The notes beneath the pieces are model-generated. The model ran no database searches. It saw nothing but the letters and a program-made list of their open reading frames with translations, and was not told where the DNA came from. Source: Silanimonas sp. (GTDB lineage Bacteria > Pseudomonadota > Gammaproteobacteria > Xanthomonadales > Xanthomonadaceae). Taken from it: a DNA stretch of 64,000 nt. Position numbers and translations under genes: made by a program. This document shows positions 26,287-37,233 of the stretch, piece after piece (the first letter of the stretch is position 1; each line of letters opens with the position of its first letter). The stretch spans positions 1 to 64,000 of the forward strand of contig NZ_JAPZSC010000016.1 of NCBI RefSeq assembly GCF_027531545.1, given 5' to 3'.

Positions 26287-27174
26287 TCAGGCCACCGGGC
26301 CGTGCGTCAGCAGCGAGAGCAGGTACTGGCCGTAGCCGTTCTTGGCCAGCGGCGCGGCGAGGGCTTCGAGCTCCGCCGCGTTGATCCAGCCGTTGGTGTA
26401 GGCGATCTCTTCCGGGCAAGCCACGCGCAAGCCCTGGCGCTGCTCGATCGTCTCGATGAAGTTGCCGGCCTGCAGCAGCGACTCGTGCGTGCCGGTGTCG
26501 AGCCACGCGTAGCCACGCCCCATCTTCTCGAGATGCAGCGAGCCGTCCTCGAGGTAGCGGCGGTTGAGGTCGGTGATCTCCAGCTCGCCGCGCGGCGAGG
26601 GCTTCAGGGCGGCGGCGAATTCCGGCGCGCGACCGTCGTAGAAGTACAGGCCGGTGACGGCGTAGTTCGACTTCGGCTGCGCGGGCTTCTCCTCGAGGCC
26701 GACCACGCGGCCTTGCGTGTCGAACTCGGCCACGCCGTAGGCCTTGGCGTCCTTCACCCAGTAGCCGAACACGGTCGCGCCGGAGCCGCGCGCGTCGGCG
26801 CGCTTCAGCAGCTCGGTGAAACCGCTGCCGTGGAAGATGTTGTCGCCGAGCACGAGGCAGGACGGCGCGCCGTCGAGGAACTCGCGGCCGAGGATAAACG
26901 CCTGCGCCAAGCCATCCGGGCTCGGCTGCGCGACGTACTCGAAGCGCATGCCCCACTGCGACCCGTCCCCCAGCAGGGCCTTGAACATGGCCTGCTCGTG
27001 CGGCGTGTTGATGATCAGCACTTCGCGGATGCCAGCGAGCATCAGCACGCTCAGCGGGTAGTAGATCATCGGCTTGTCGTACACCGGCAGCAGCTGCTTG
27101 CTGACGCCCTTGGTGATCGGATACAGCCGCGTGCCGGAGCCGCCGGCGAGGATGATGCCCTTGCGTTGCGTCAT
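26287..27174 (-). CDS. rfbA: Glucose-1-phosphate thymidylyltransferase
   Basis: 295 residues. The nucleotide loop [20 protein letters not shown], then [35 protein letters not shown] and GLYFYDG are standard for RmlA. It makes dTDP-glucose, the first step to dTDP-rhamnose. A strong ribosome binding site GAGGAGG, which includes the rfbB stop codon, lies six bases before the ATG. Confidence 0.97.
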   Translation of the reverse strand: MTQRKGIILAGGSGTRLYPITKGVSKQLLPVYDKPMIYYPLSVLMLAGIREVLIINTPHEQAMFKALLGDGSQWGMRFEYVAQPSPDGLAQAFILGREFLDGAPSCLVLGDNIFHGSGFTELLKRADARGSGATVFGYWVKDAKAYGVAEFDTQGRVVGLEEKPAQPKSNYAVTGLYFYDGRAPEFAAALKPSPRGELEITDLNRRYLEDGSLHLEKMGRGYAWLDTGTHESLLQAGNFIETIEQRQGLRVACPEEIAYTNGWINAAELEALAAPLAKNGYGQYLLSLLTHGPVA

Positions 27175-27184
27175 GGCGCCCTCC

Positions 27185-28243
27185 TCAGGCCTGCGTGCCG
27201 ATGCGTTCGAGGCGGTAGCTGCCGTCGAGGATCTTGCCGACCCAGGCTTCGTTGGCGAGATACCAGTCGATGGTGAGAGCGAGGCCCTGCTCGAAGTTCA
27301 CGGTCGGCGCCCAGCCCAGCTCGCGCTTCAGCTTCGAGGCGTCGATGGCGTAGCGCTTGTCGTGGCCCGGGCGGTCCTTCACGAAGGTGATCTGCACGCG
27401 GCGCGACTGGCCGTCGGCGCGCGGACGGCGCGCATCGAGGGCATCGCAAAGGGCGTGCACCACATCGATGTTGCGGCGTTCGGCATCACCGCCGACGTTG
27501 TACGTCTCGCCAACACGGCCGCCCGCGAGCACGTCGCGGATCGCGGCGCAGTGGTCGCCCACGAACAGCCAGTCGCGGATGTTGCTGCCGTCGCCGTAGA
27601 CCGGCAGCGGTTCGCCCTTGACCAGCTTCTGGATCATCAGCGGGATCAGCTTCTCGGGGAACTGGAACGGCCCGTAGTTGTTCGAGCAGTTCGTCGTCAG
27701 CACCGGCAACCCGTAGGTGTGGTGGAAGGCGCGGACCAGATGGTCGGAGGAGGCCTTCGAGGCCGAGTAGGGCGAGTTCGGCGCGAACGGGGTGTCTTCG
27801 GTGAAGTAGCCCGTGTCGCCGAGCGAACCGTACACCTCGTCGGTCGAGACATGCAGGAAACGGAACGCCGCGGCGCGCTCGGCCGGCAGCGCCTTCCAGT
27901 AGTCGCGCGTGGCCTCCAGCAGGGCCAGCGTGCCGACGACATTGGTCTGGATGAAGGCGGCCGGGCCGTCGATCGAGCGGTCGACATGGCTCTCGGCGGC
28001 GAAGTTGATGACCGCATCGACGCCGTGTTCGGCGAGCAGGCGCGAAACCAACGCGCGGTCACCGATGTCGCCGTGCACGAACACGTGGTCGGCATCGCCG
28101 TCGAGCGCGGCCAGCGTGTCGCGGTTGCCCGCGTAGGTCAGCACATCGAGGTTGATGATCCGCGCGAGGCCGCGCTGGCGCGCCTCGAGCACGAAGTTGC
28201 CGCCGATGAAGCCGGCGCCGCCGGTGACCAACCACGTGGGCAT
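27185..28243 (-). CDS. rfbB: dTDP-glucose 4,6-dehydratase
   Basis: 352 residues starting at [20 protein letters not shown] (ATG 28241-28243). The NAD loop is [27 protein letters not shown] carries the DE pair of the dehydratase, and [16 protein letters not shown] is the YxxxK motif. It converts dTDP-glucose to the 4-keto-6-deoxy sugar. It is preceded by the ETF-QO gene after 11 bp, on the same strand. Confidence 0.96.
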   Translation of the reverse strand: MPTWLVTGGAGFIGGNFVLEARQRGLARIINLDVLTYAGNRDTLAALDGDADHVFVHGDIGDRALVSRLLAEHGVDAVINFAAESHVDRSIDGPAAFIQTNVVGTLALLEATRDYWKALPAERAAAFRFLHVSTDEVYGSLGDTGYFTEDTPFAPNSPYSASKASSDHLVRAFHHTYGLPVLTTNCSNNYGPFQFPEKLIPLMIQKLVKGEPLPVYGDGSNIRDWLFVGDHCAAIRDVLAGGRVGETYNVGGDAERRNIDVVHALCDALDARRPRADGQSRRVQITFVKDRPGHDKRYAIDASKLKRELGWAPTVNFEQGLALTIDWYLANEAWVGKILDGSYRLERIGTQA

Positions 28244-28254
28244 GGTGTCGCTCC

Positions 28255-29856
28255 TTAGAGATTCTGGTAGTTCGGGCCCGCGGCGCCTTCCGGCGTCACC
28301 CAGTCGATGATCTGGTAGGGGTCCTTGATGTCGCAGGTCTTGCAGTGCACGCAGTTGGCCGCGTTGATCTGCAGTCGCGAAACGGCCTCGTCCTTGACGA
28401 TCTCGTAGACGCCGGCTGGGCAGAAGCGCGTGCAGGGGTTGCCGTACTCCTCCGCGCATTTCGTGATGCAGACATTGGTATCGGCCACGCGCAGGTGCAC
28501 CGGCTGGTCTTCGTCATGCTCGGTGGCGGCGAAGTAGACGCCGGCGAGACGGTCGCGCGGCGCGAGGCTGCGCTCGACGTAGTCGCGCTTCGGTGATTCC
28601 TGCTGCGAGAGCTTCGTCAGCGAGCTCCAGTCCGGCGAGACCTTCAGCGTCCACGGCGAGGCGCCGCCGGTGACCGTTTCCCAACCCGAGTTCACGAGGC
28701 CGAACAGAAGGCCCTTCTTGAAGCCCGGCTTGAAGTTCCGGACCTTCCTGAGCTCGGCATAGGCGGGCGAGGCACGCAGCGCGGCGTCGAAGCCGTCCGC
28801 CACCGGGCCCTTCGCGGCCACGTGGTCGGCCGCGAGCATGCCGCTGCGGATCGCCTGGTGGACGCCCTTGATCTTCGGCACGTTGACGAGGCCCGCATCG
28901 CAGCCGATCAGGATCGCGCCCGGCATCTCGGTCTTCGGCAGGCTCTGGTAGCCGCCGGTGACGATGGCGCGCGCGCCGGCCGAAAGAATCGTGCCGCCTT
29001 CGAGCAGTGGCTTGACCGACGGGTGGTGCTTCCACTGCTGGAAGGCTTCGTGCGGCTGGTAGTTCGGGTCGCGGTAGTCGAGGCCCGAGACGTAGCCGAG
29101 TGCGATGCGGTTCTCCGTCAGGTGGTACAGGAAGCTGCCGCCGTAGGTGCGCGAATCCGCCGGCCAGCCGAGGCTGTGCACGATCTTGCCGGGCGTGACG
29201 CGGCCTTCCGGCACCTGCCACAGCTCCTTGATGCCGATCGAGTAGCTCTGCGGGTCGCAGTCCTTGTCCAGCGCGTACTGCTTGATCAGGCGCTTGGCGA
29301 GATGGCCGCGCGCGCCCTCGGCGAGCACGGTCAGCTTGGCGCGGATATCGATGCCTTGCGTGTACGTCGGCTTCTGCGAACCGTCCTTCGCCACGCCCAT
29401 GTCGCCGATCCGAACGCCGACCACGCGCCCGTCTTCGACCAGCGCTTCCGACGCGGCGAAGCCGGGGTAGATCTCGACGCCCAACGCTTCGGCCTGCGGC
29501 GCCAGCCACGCGCAGGTGGCGCCCAGCGAGACGATGAAGTTGCCGTGGTTCGCCATCTGCGGCGGCACCACCGGGAATTTGAAACCGCCCGTCTTGGTGA
29601 GGAACCAGAACTCGTCGTCGGTCGCCGGCACGCAGATCGGCGGCGGGTTCTCGCGCCAGCCGGGCAGCAGCTCGTCCAGCGGGCCGGGTTCGATCACCGC
29701 ACCGGACAGCACCTGCGCGCCGATGGTCGAGGCCTTCTCGATCACGCAGACCGTCGTTTCCGGCGACTTCTGCTTCAGGCGGATGGCAAACGACAGGCCG
29801 GCGGGGCCGGCACCGACGACGACGACGTCGTACTCCATCACATCGCGTTCGGACAT
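28255..29856 (-). CDS. etfD: Electron transfer flavoprotein:ubiquinone oxidoreductase
   Basis: 533 residues from MSERDVMEYDVVVVGAGPAG. The FAD loop is VVVGAGPAGLSFAIRLKQ, and further FAD contacts are seen at VLSGAVIEPGPLDEL. The C-terminus has the 4Fe-4S ferredoxin-like end with cysteines in CITKCAEEYGNPCTRFCPAG and NCVHCKTCDIKDPYQI. This inner-membrane-associated enzyme passes electrons from the ETF dimer to ubiquinone. The frame is open far upstream, but this ATG has GGAG and AGGA sequences just before it. It heads the minus-strand run that continues into the rhamnose genes. Confidence 0.96.
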   Translation of the reverse strand: MSERDVMEYDVVVVGAGPAGLSFAIRLKQKSPETTVCVIEKASTIGAQVLSGAVIEPGPLDELLPGWRENPPPICVPATDDEFWFLTKTGGFKFPVVPPQMANHGNFIVSLGATCAWLAPQAEALGVEIYPGFAASEALVEDGRVVGVRIGDMGVAKDGSQKPTYTQGIDIRAKLTVLAEGARGHLAKRLIKQYALDKDCDPQSYSIGIKELWQVPEGRVTPGKIVHSLGWPADSRTYGGSFLYHLTENRIALGYVSGLDYRDPNYQPHEAFQQWKHHPSVKPLLEGGTILSAGARAIVTGGYQSLPKTEMPGAILIGCDAGLVNVPKIKGVHQAIRSGMLAADHVAAKGPVADGFDAALRASPAYAELRKVRNFKPGFKKGLLFGLVNSGWETVTGGASPWTLKVSPDWSSLTKLSQQESPKRDYVERSLAPRDRLAGVYFAATEHDEDQPVHLRVADTNVCITKCAEEYGNPCTRFCPAGVYEIVKDEAVSRLQINAANCVHCKTCDIKDPYQIIDWVTPEGAAGPNYQNL

Positions 29857-29903
29857 GGATCCTGACTCCGGGAAGCGGGGGCGGGTGGGCCGCCAAGCCC
29901 GGC

Positions 29904-29909
29904 ATTGTC
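29904..29909 (-). promoter_or_regulatory. -10 element upstream of the ETF-QO gene
   Basis: GACAAT on the minus strand lies 47 bases before the start codon. No -35 hexamer was recognised. It is divergent from the alkB promoter-like sequence 75 bp away. Confidence 0.35.
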
Positions 29910-29983
29910 GCCGGGGGAGGGGGGGGCTGTCATGGCGGCGGCGCGAAGGCCGGCCGTCACGCGCGCGCGGCGATGCCGGCCCC

Positions 29984-29989
29984 CACAAT
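29984..29989 (+). promoter_or_regulatory. -10 element placed for a leaderless alkB transcript
   Basis: CACAAT ends six bases before the alkB ATG at 29996, with no Shine-Dalgarno sequence. This is the same spacing as at 13530, 35012 and 54581. Confidence 0.4.
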
Positions 29990-29995
29990 CCGGCG

Positions 29996-30616
29996 ATGCG
30001 CGCCGGCCCCGACCTGTTTTCCGACGATCCCCGCCCCTCGGAAGGCCCTTGGGAGGGCAGGGTCGATGTTCGGCCAGGGTGGTTGCGGCCGGACGAGGCC
30101 GCGGCCTTGGCGGGCCGGCTGGCGGACGAGGTGCCCTGGACGGTCCATCGCATCCGGATGTTCGGGCGCTGGGTGGACTCGCCGCGCCTGAGCTGTTGGA
30201 TGGGGGATCCGGAGGCCGCCTACCGCTATTCCGGCGCGCTGTTCGAGCCCGAACCCTGGCATCCGGCGATCGCCCGCCTGCTGCCGCGCCTTGAGTCAGA
30301 CTGCGGGGTGCGCTTCAACAGCGTGCTGTTGAATCGTTACCGCGACGGCCGCGATTCGATGGGCTGGCACAGCGACGACGAGCCGGAGCTTGGGCCGGCG
30401 CCGGTGATCGCGTCACTGAGCCTTGGCGTGGAGCGTCGTTTCCTGCTCCGGATGAAGAACGACCACGCTACCAAGGCCGAATTCCGATTGCGTCACGGCG
30501 ACCTGCTCGTAATGCACGGTGATTGCCAGCGTGTCGCGCAGCACGCGTTGCCGAAGATGGCGGGCGTCGCAGGAGAGCGGATCAACCTGACGTTTCGTTG
30601 GGTCAACCCGCGCTGA
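29996..30616 (+). CDS. alkB: AlkB-like alpha-ketoglutarate-dependent dioxygenase
   Basis: 206 residues. The iron-binding triad is visible as H and D in [12 protein letters not shown] and the distal histidine in RVAQHALPK. The 2-oxoglutarate arginines are in [32 protein letters not shown] is the conserved lead-in of the AlkB family. These enzymes remove methyl lesions from DNA or RNA bases by oxidative demethylation. ATG 29996 follows a -10-like hexamer directly. Its 3' end overlaps that of cysH, on the other strand, by 14 bp. Confidence 0.92.
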   Translation: MRAGPDLFSDDPRPSEGPWEGRVDVRPGWLRPDEAAALAGRLADEVPWTVHRIRMFGRWVDSPRLSCWMGDPEAAYRYSGALFEPEPWHPAIARLLPRLESDCGVRFNSVLLNRYRDGRDSMGWHSDDEPELGPAPVIASLSLGVERRFLLRMKNDHATKAEFRLRHGDLLVMHGDCQRVAQHALPKMAGVAGERINLTFRWVNPR

Positions 30617-31334
30617 GTTCGTGCAGCCCGCACTCGCGCTTGAGTCCGAAGAAGCGCGTGGCCGAGGCATCGACGTCCGCCGACAGCGGGCGCGTAGTGT
30701 GGACGTCGCCGATCGAGACGTAGCCCTGCTCCCAGAGCGGGTGGTAAGGCAGGGCGTGGATGTTCAGGTAGGCGCCCACGTCGCGATCACTCCAGTCGAT
30801 GACGGGGTGCAGCTTCCAACGGTTGCCCGCGCGCTCGAGCACGCGGCGATGCTCGCGCGTACCTGACTGCGCGCGGCGCAACCCGGCGATCCACAGAGTC
30901 GCGCCGAGGCCGTCGAGCGCGCGCTGCATGGGTGCGACCTTGCGCAGCCGGTTGTAGCGCTCGATGCCGTCGAGGCCCTGCTCCCAGAGCTTGCCGTGGC
31001 GGGCTTCGAACCAGCCCGGCGAGTCATCCGCGCGAGCAACGTGCAGGTTCAGCGCGAGGCGGTGCGTGAGCTCATCGGCGAAGCGGTAGGTTTCGGGAAA
31101 CAGGTAGCCGGTGTCGACGAGCACGACCGGAAGCTCCGGGGCCTGTTGCGTGACGAGATGCAGCACGGCGGCGGACTGCGCGCCGAAGCTGGTCGAGAGC
31201 ACGGCGCGGCCCGAGGCGTTCGCCAGCGCCCACGCGAGTCGGGCCTCGGCGTCGAGGGATTCGAGCCAGTCGTTCAGCGCATCGAGCGTGGCGTCATCGG
31301 CCCAAGCCTCGGCCAGCGTGCCGTCCGCGCTCAT
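30603..31334 (-). CDS. cysH: Phosphoadenylyl-sulfate (PAPS) reductase
   Basis: 243 residues. The PP-loop region is [17 protein letters not shown], followed by [20 protein letters not shown] and [17 protein letters not shown]. The catalytic cysteine is in the C-terminal [12 protein letters not shown]. The CC...CxxC cysteines that bind the 4Fe-4S cluster of APS reductases are absent, so the substrate should be PAPS. That makes an active APS kinase necessary for assimilation. The ATG overlaps the cysI stop. Confidence 0.94.
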   Translation of the reverse strand: MSADGTLAEAWADDATLDALNDWLESLDAEARLAWALANASGRAVLSTSFGAQSAAVLHLVTQQAPELPVVLVDTGYLFPETYRFADELTHRLALNLHVARADDSPGWFEARHGKLWEQGLDGIERYNRLRKVAPMQRALDGLGATLWIAGLRRAQSGTREHRRVLERAGNRWKLHPVIDWSDRDVGAYLNIHALPYHPLWEQGYVSIGDVHTTRPLSADVDASATRFFGLKRECGLHELSAG

Positions 31335-33028
31335 TCCAGCACCAAGGGGATCGGGCCGGGCTTCGGCGCGACGACACCGCTGCGCACGAGGAAATCGCCG
31401 AAGCGCTCCTCGGCGCGGCGTTCCGCGGCATAGGACGCGATGAGCGGTTCGAGGGCCGCGAGGATCTGCGCCTCGTCGACGTTCTCGCGGTACAGCGCGT
31501 TCAGTCGCGCGCCGCGATGATCGGCGCCGAGCATCAGGTTGTAGCGGCCGGGTGCCTTGCCCACCAGCGCGATTTCGCCGAGGAAGGGCCGCGAGCAGCC
31601 GTTGGGGCAGCCGCTGATGCGCAGGTGGATGTCGGCCTCGTTCACTCCGTGGCGATCAAGCAGCGCCTGCACGCGCTCGACGAAGGCGGGCAGGTAGCGT
31701 TCGGCTTCGGCCATCGCCAGCGCGCAGGTGGGCAGCGCCACGCAGGCCAGTGCGTTCAATGCGAGCGGCTTGGCGCGGCGGAACTGGTCGAGCCCATAGG
31801 TCGTCACCAGCGCGTCGACGCTCGCGCGCCCCGCCGGCGAGAGCCCGGCGATGACGAGGTTCTGGTTCGGCGTCAGGCGGAACTCGCCTTCCCCGGCCTC
31901 GAGCAGGGCCTGCGCGACCGCACGCAGGCCGGTCTGCCACAGCCCGGCATCGCCGTCCTGCACGCGGCCGGCGGTTATGCGCAGCGTCAGGTGCGCGAGG
32001 CCGTCCTCGCCCTCGACCCAGCCGAAGCGGTCGCCGTTGTGGGTGAAGGCCAGGGGCTTCGGCGGCGCGAGGGTGATGCCGCTGCGTTCTTCCACTTCGG
32101 ATCGGAAAACGTCGAGGCCGACGCGGTCGATGGTGTACTTGAGCCGCGCGTGCTTGCGCACGGTGCGGTTGCCAAGGTCGCGCTGCGCGGTGACCACGGC
32201 GGTGGCGACCGGGATCAGCTGATCCGGCGTGATGAAGCCCAGCGGGTCTGCGAGGCGCGGGTAGGTCTCGGCATCGCCGTGCGTGCTCCCCATGCCGCCG
32301 CCCACCAGCACGGTGTAGCCGGTGAGCACATCACCGTCGAGATGGGCGACGAAGCCGAGGTCCTGCGCGAACACGTCGACATCGTTGGTCGGCGGGATGG
32401 CGAAGCCGATCTTGAACTTGCGCGGCAGGTAGGTGCTGCCATAGATCGGCTCGGCCGCCGGGTCGCCGCCGGCGACGCGCTCCTCGTCCAGCCAGATCTC
32501 GTAGTAGGCGCGGGTGTTCGGCAGCAGGTGTTCCGAAAGTGCCGCGGCCTGCGCATACACCGTGGCGTGCGCGGCCGACACCTGCGGGTTTGCGGCGACC
32601 GCGACGTTGCGGTTCACGTCGCCGCAGGCGGCGAGGGTGTCGATCAGCGCGGCGTTGATGGCCTTCATCGTGGCCTTCAGTTCGCGCTTGATGACACCGT
32701 GGAACTGCACGGCCTGGCGCGTGGTGATGCGCAGGCCGCGCTCGGCGAAATCGCTCGCCACGCCGTCCAGCTTCAGCCACTGCGTGGGCGTCAGCACGCC
32801 GCCGGGTGTGCGGGTGCGGATCATGAAGCTGTAGGCGGGTTCGAGCTTGGCGACGCGGCGCTCCTCGCGGAGGTCGCGGTCGTCCTGCTGGTAGCTGCCG
32901 TGGTACTTGAGGAGGATCTGGTCGTCGTCGCGCAGCGCGCCGGTGATCGGATCGGCGAGGCTGGCCTCGAGCGTGCCGCGCAGGCCGGCGCTCTGGCGCT
33001 TGATGTCTTCGACGGAATGCGTGGCCAT
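31331..33028 (-). CDS. cysI: Sulfite reductase (NADPH) hemoprotein, beta subunit
   Basis: 565 residues. Siroheme and 4Fe-4S ligands are visible as [15 protein letters not shown] (C-x5-C) and [14 protein letters not shown] (C-x3-C). The N-terminal half has [20 protein letters not shown] and [20 protein letters not shown]. It reduces sulfite to sulfide with six electrons delivered by CysJ. Its start overlaps the cysJ stop and its stop overlaps the cysH start, both as ATGA. Confidence 0.96.
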   Translation of the reverse strand: MATHSVEDIKRQSAGLRGTLEASLADPITGALRDDDQILLKYHGSYQQDDRDLREERRVAKLEPAYSFMIRTRTPGGVLTPTQWLKLDGVASDFAERGLRITTRQAVQFHGVIKRELKATMKAINAALIDTLAACGDVNRNVAVAANPQVSAAHATVYAQAAALSEHLLPNTRAYYEIWLDEERVAGGDPAAEPIYGSTYLPRKFKIGFAIPPTNDVDVFAQDLGFVAHLDGDVLTGYTVLVGGGMGSTHGDAETYPRLADPLGFITPDQLIPVATAVVTAQRDLGNRTVRKHARLKYTIDRVGLDVFRSEVEERSGITLAPPKPLAFTHNGDRFGWVEGEDGLAHLTLRITAGRVQDGDAGLWQTGLRAVAQALLEAGEGEFRLTPNQNLVIAGLSPAGRASVDALVTTYGLDQFRRAKPLALNALACVALPTCALAMAEAERYLPAFVERVQALLDRHGVNEADIHLRISGCPNGCSRPFLGEIALVGKAPGRYNLMLGADHRGARLNALYRENVDEAQILAALEPLIASYAAERRAEERFGDFLVRSGVVAPKPGPIPLVLE

Positions 33029-34902
33029 CAGTAGACGTCCCGGGCGTAGCGGGCGGTGCGTTCCAGCCCGGTGAAGTAGTCGGCGGCGGCATCACGATCG
33101 AGGCCGCCGTGTTGCTGCGCGATCGACATAAGGGTGGCGTGCACGTCCTTGGCCATCCGCGTGGCGTCGCCGCAGACGTACAGATGCGCGCCCTCCTGCA
33201 GCCATGCCCACAGCTCGGAACCGCGTTCGGCGAGGCGGTTCTGGACGTACGTCTTGCTGGCGCCGTCGCGCGAGAAGGCGAGGTCGAGGCGATGCAGTTG
33301 CCCGGCCTTCAGCGCCTTCTGCCATTCCACCTGATAGAGGAAATCGCTGCGGAAGTGAGGGTTGCCGAAGACCAGCCAATTCCGGCCGCTCGCGCCCGTC
33401 GCTGCACGCTGCTGCACGAAGCCGCGGAAGGGCGCCACGCCGGTGCCAGGGCCGATCATGATGACGTCGCGTGAGGCATCGGACGGCAGGCGGAAGCGCT
33501 CGTTGCGTTCGATGAAGAGCCGTGCCGTGTCGCCTTCTTTCAGCGTGGCGAGGTAGTGCGAGGCCGCGCCGTAGCGCAGGCCGTCGCGGCCTTCGAAAAC
33601 TTCGTGGCCGACGGTGAGGTGGAGTTCGTCGCGGACGGCCTCGCGGCTGGAGGCGATCGAGTAGAGCCGCGGGGCCAGCGGGCGCAGCGCGGCGACCAGA
33701 TCGGTGGCCGACCACGCGGCTGGGTGCTCCGCCAGCAGGTCGAGCAGCGGCGTGGTTTGCAGCAGGGCGGTGGCGGCGCTCGCGTCGGCCAGCGCGGCGG
33801 CGAGCTTCGCGCTGTCGCTGCGCTCCGCGTGCGCCTTCAGCAGCGGGCGGTGCAGGCGGGTGAGTTCGCGGCGCTCGCCCAGCCAGCGGCGCAGCGGCAG
33901 GGTGTCGGCGCCTTGCGTCACCGCGGTGTCGCCATCGAGGCCGGCGGCGTCGAGGATCGCCTCGACCAGCGCGGGCGCCTGCAGCGGCCACACGCCCGCG
34001 GCCTCGCCCGGTGTGTAGTCGAGCGTCGTCGGGTCGATGGCGAACTCGAGGTGGCGCGTGTCGCGGTCGCTGCCGCGGCCGGTGAGGCGGGTGTTGGCCA
34101 GCAGCTCGGCGGCCACCGGAGCGTCGCGGGTCGCGGCGGCGCTCGACGGCGTGGCCGATGGGCCGTTTTCGACCAGCGCGGCGCGCAGCCCTAGTGCGAC
34201 GGGCGCCTCGGACTTCGACGCCGGTCGCAGCGCTTCCAACGCCCGCAGCACGTCGGCGCGCCACGGCACGGCGACGGTGTCGACATCGACATCGGCCTCG
34301 CCGAAGGCCGCCGCGCGGGTGCCACCGAGCGCCGCCAGGCGCGCATCGATGACGCGGCCGATTTCGCAGAACTTGGCGTAGCTCGAATCGCCCAGCCCCA
34401 GCACGGCGAAACTGAGGCCGTCGAGCTTCGGCGCGCGGCGGCCCACGAGGTGGTCGACGAAGCCGCGGGCGTCGTCCGGCGGATCGCCGTCCCCCTGCGT
34501 GCTGATCACGACGACCAGCTGCGTTTCGCGCTTGAGCTCGGCCAGCGGGTAGGCGTCGGCGCGCAGCAGTCGCGCCTTCAGGCCGCGCGTGCCGGCCTCG
34601 GCGAGCAGGGCTTCGGCCGCACGCTTCGCATTGCCGGTCTGGCTGCCGTAGACGATGGTCAGCGTGTCGACCTCGGCCACCGCGGGGACCAGCGCTGCAG
34701 GAAGGCCGGGCAGGGCGGTGTCGCCGGCCAGCGCGACGTCCGCGCCGCGAGCCAGCGGTCCGGCGAGGCCGGCGAGATAGCCCGACAGCCACCAGAGCGT
34801 GGGCGCGTCCGCGCCGTCGGTCAGGCGCTGCAGCAGGGCGCGGCGGTCGGCATCGAGCGGCAACGGGGACGCAGGGGCAGAAGGGGACAACGGAAGCGAC
34901 AT
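33028..34902 (-). CDS. cysJ: Sulfite reductase (NADPH) flavoprotein, alpha subunit
   Basis: 624 residues from [20 protein letters not shown]; an in-frame extension up to 34998 is considered non-coding. The FMN flavodoxin domain has [20 protein letters not shown] and [13 protein letters not shown]. The FAD/NADPH module has [33 protein letters not shown] and [19 protein letters not shown]. It moves electrons from NADPH to CysI. It heads the cysJIH operon, divergent from the BenE-family gene across a 121-bp gap. Confidence 0.96.
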   Translation of the reverse strand: MSLPLSPSAPASPLPLDADRRALLQRLTDGADAPTLWWLSGYLAGLAGPLARGADVALAGDTALPGLPAALVPAVAEVDTLTIVYGSQTGNAKRAAEALLAEAGTRGLKARLLRADAYPLAELKRETQLVVVISTQGDGDPPDDARGFVDHLVGRRAPKLDGLSFAVLGLGDSSYAKFCEIGRVIDARLAALGGTRAAAFGEADVDVDTVAVPWRADVLRALEALRPASKSEAPVALGLRAALVENGPSATPSSAAATRDAPVAAELLANTRLTGRGSDRDTRHLEFAIDPTTLDYTPGEAAGVWPLQAPALVEAILDAAGLDGDTAVTQGADTLPLRRWLGERRELTRLHRPLLKAHAERSDSAKLAAALADASAATALLQTTPLLDLLAEHPAAWSATDLVAALRPLAPRLYSIASSREAVRDELHLTVGHEVFEGRDGLRYGAASHYLATLKEGDTARLFIERNERFRLPSDASRDVIMIGPGTGVAPFRGFVQQRAATGASGRNWLVFGNPHFRSDFLYQVEWQKALKAGQLHRLDLAFSRDGASKTYVQNRLAERGSELWAWLQEGAHLYVCGDATRMAKDVHATLMSIAQQHGGLDRDAAADYFTGLERTARYARDVY

Positions 34903-35011
34903 GGGCGCGCCAGTGGGCCAGGGCGAACCCGCAGTCTCGGCGGCGGGTCGGCGACGCCGGAAAGCGAAACGCGGCATACGGTGATAACCGGGACGCATGT
35001 CGCCGCGCGGC

Positions 35012-35017
35012 TATGCT
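35012..35017 (+). promoter_or_regulatory. -10 element placed for a leaderless transcript of the BenE-family gene
   Basis: TATGCT ends six bases before the ATG at 35024. An upstream in-frame ATG (35015-35017) overlaps the hexamer and is less likely to be the start. Confidence 0.4.
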
Positions 35018-35023
35018 GGGGGC

Positions 35024-36223
35024 ATGACCTCGTCCTCCGTCCCGCGCCGGCTCTGGTCGGACGCCTCGCCCTCCGCGCTGGCCGCGGGCTTCGTCGCCGT
35101 GCTGGTGGGCTTCACCAGTTCGGTGGCCATCGTCTTCCAGGCCGCGGCGGCCCTCGGGGCGACACCGGCCCAGCTCGCCTCATGGATGTGGGCGCTGGGG
35201 CTCGGCATGGGCCTGTGCAGCCTCGTGCCCTCGTGGTGGCTGCGCAAACCGGTGATGGTGGCCTGGTCGACACCGGGCGCCGCGGTGCTCGCCGCCGGGG
35301 CGGCCGCCGGTGGCTTCACTTTGGCCGAGGCCACCGGGGCATTCCTGTTCGCCGGCGCGCTGATGCTGCTGGCCGGGGCCACGGGCGCCTTCGAACGCTT
35401 GATGGACCGAATTCCGATGGCCCTCGCGGCGGCCCTGCTGGCGGGCGTGTTGGCGCGATTCGGCCTGCAGGCCTTCGATGCCGCCTCGGCGGAGCCGGTG
35501 CTGGTGATCGCCATGCTCGTCGCCTACCTGCTGGGCCGGCGCTGGGCGCCGCGCTACGCCGTGATCCTCGTGCTCGGCGTCGGGCTCGCGCTCTGCGTCG
35601 CGCAGGGCCGCCTGCACCTCGAACGCGTGGACGCGGCCTTCGTCGTGCCCGAGTTCGTCGCGCCCGAATGGCGCTGGGCGGCCCTCGTCAGCCTCGGGAT
35701 TCCCCTGTTCCTCGTCACCATGGCCTCGCAGAACCTTCCCGGCGTGGCGGCCATCCGCGCGGCGGGCTACACGCTGCCGATCTCCCGGCTGATCACGATG
35801 ACGGGCGCAGCCACGCTGCTGCTGGCCCCGTTCGGCGCCTTCGCCCTGAACCTCTCGGCTATCACCGCGGCCATCGCCATGGGCCGCGAGGCCCACGAGG
35901 ACCCCGACCGACGCTACGTCGCGGCGATGGCCTGCGGTGCGATCTACGTCGTGATCGGCCTGTTCGGCGGCGCGGTGGCCGGGTTGCTGTTGGCCTTCCC
36001 GAAGGCCTTCGTCGCGGCGATCGCCGGCCTCGCCCTGCTGGGGACCATCGGCGGGTCGCTGGCGGCCGCGCTGCACGACGAGTCGCGCCGCGAAGCGGCG
36101 CTGATCACCTTCCTCGTCACCTTGAGCGGGGTCACCCTCGGGGGCATCGGGTCGGCGTTCTGGGGCGTGGTGGCCGGGGCGCTGGCCCTGCTCGCGGCGC
36201 GGGCCTTCCGCCGCCCGGGCTGA
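35024..36223 (+). CDS. BenE-family membrane transporter
   Basis: 399 residues with about eleven or twelve membrane spans. The opening [20 protein letters not shown], the segment [20 protein letters not shown] and the later [19 protein letters not shown] match the BenE family, named for a benzoate/proton symporter. The substrate of most family members has not been tested. It sits between the divergent cysJIH operon and the co-directional cysD-cysNC pair, which suggests transport of a sulfur compound rather than an aromatic acid. No benzoate catabolic genes are seen in the window. Confidence 0.88.
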   Translation: MTSSSVPRRLWSDASPSALAAGFVAVLVGFTSSVAIVFQAAAALGATPAQLASWMWALGLGMGLCSLVPSWWLRKPVMVAWSTPGAAVLAAGAAAGGFTLAEATGAFLFAGALMLLAGATGAFERLMDRIPMALAAALLAGVLARFGLQAFDAASAEPVLVIAMLVAYLLGRRWAPRYAVILVLGVGLALCVAQGRLHLERVDAAFVVPEFVAPEWRWAALVSLGIPLFLVTMASQNLPGVAAIRAAGYTLPISRLITMTGAATLLLAPFGAFALNLSAITAAIAMGREAHEDPDRRYVAAMACGAIYVVIGLFGGAVAGLLLAFPKAFVAAIAGLALLGTIGGSLAAALHDESRREAALITFLVTLSGVTLGGIGSAFWGVVAGALALLAARAFRRPG

Positions 36224-36261
36224 GCGGCGGCCGGGCATCACGTCATGCCGGCGGGGCATTT

Positions 36262-36282
36262 CCCGCCTTCGGCGGCGGGTTT
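36262..36282 (+). terminator. Possible hairpin terminator between the transporter gene and cysD2
   Basis: A GC-rich stem CCCGCC/GGCGGG with a six-base loop is followed by TTT only, so it is a weak terminator. A GATACT hexamer just after it (36284-36289) could be a -10 element for cysD2. Confidence 0.35.
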
Positions 36283-36333
36283 CGATACTCCGAGGCCTCG
36301 GGGCCCCGTCCCCTCCTGCCTCGCCCTGCCGAC

Positions 36334-37233
36334 ATGGCCCTGTCCCACCTCGACCGCCTCGAAGCGGAGAGCCTTCATATCCTCCGCGAGGTGGCGGCGC
36401 AGTTCCGCAACCCGGTGCTGCTGTACTCCATCGGCAAGGACAGCACGGTGCTCCTGCACCTGTTGAAGAAGGCCTTCTACCCCGCGCGGCCGCCGATCCC
36501 GCTGCTGCACATCGACAGCACCTTCGAGTTCCGCCAGACCTACGAGTTTCGCGACCAGGTGCCCGACCGCCTCGACGTCGAGCTGCGCGTGCACATCAAC
36601 GAGGACGGGCTGAAGGCCGGCATCAACCCCTTCATCCACGGCGCGGCCGTGCACACCGACGTGATGCGCACGCAGGGCCTGCGCCAGGCGCTGGCCCGTG
36701 GCGGCTACGACTGCGCGATCGGTGGCGCGCGCCGAGACGAGGAGAAATCGCGCGCTAAGGAGCGCGTCTTCAGCTTCCGCGATACGCACCAGCGCTGGGA
36801 TCCGAAGGCGCAGCGCCCGGAGTTCTGGGACCTGTACAACGGCCGCATCCACAAGGGCGAGAGCGTTCGCGCCTTCCCGATCTCGAACTGGACCGAGCTG
36901 GATGTGTGGCTCTACATCCTGCGCGAGGGCATCGAGTTGCCGCCGCTGTACTTCGCCGAGACGCGCCCGGTGGTCGAGCGCGACGGCACCCTGATCATGG
37001 TCGACGACGAGCGCCTGCCGCTGCAGCCCGGCGAGCGCCCGGCGGAAAAGAAGGTGCGTTTCCGCACGCTCGGCTGCTACCCGCTCACGGGTGGCATCGA
37101 ATCCGAGGCGGATTCCGTCGAAGCCATCGTCGAGGAATTGCTCGTGGCGACGACCTCCGAGCGCCAGGGCCGCGTGATCGACCACGACCCGAACAGCTCG
37201 ATGGAGCTGAAGAAGCTGGAGGGCTACTTCTGA
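36334..37233 (+). CDS. cysD: Sulfate adenylyltransferase, subunit 2 (second copy, assimilatory locus)
   Basis: 299 residues, the same length as the copy at 21169. The PP-loop [16 protein letters not shown] and [20 protein letters not shown] are intact. The start is set at ATG 36334 by alignment with the first copy. The long open frame upstream of it covers the transporter gene in another frame. Its stop overlaps the cysNC start (TGATG). Location next to cysJIH suggests it is the assimilatory copy. Confidence 0.95.
   Translation: MALSHLDRLEAESLHILREVAAQFRNPVLLYSIGKDSTVLLHLLKKAFYPARPPIPLLHIDSTFEFRQTYEFRDQVPDRLDVELRVHINEDGLKAGINPFIHGAAVHTDVMRTQGLRQALARGGYDCAIGGARRDEEKSRAKERVFSFRDTHQRWDPKAQRPEFWDLYNGRIHKGESVRAFPISNWTELDVWLYILREGIELPPLYFAETRPVVERDGTLIMVDDERLPLQPGERPAEKKVRFRTLGCYPLTGGIESEADSVEAIVEELLVATTSERQGRVIDHDPNSSMELKKLEGYF

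Noticed and set aside
34903-35023. ATAACC sequence in the cysJ/transporter divergent gap as a CysB site
   Set aside because: CysB sites are long and degenerate; a six-base match is not evidence.
21169-37233. The two cysD copies as a recent duplication or assembly artefact
   Set aside because: They differ at many codons and in their neighbours, and the cysNC partners differ more, so they are old paralogues.
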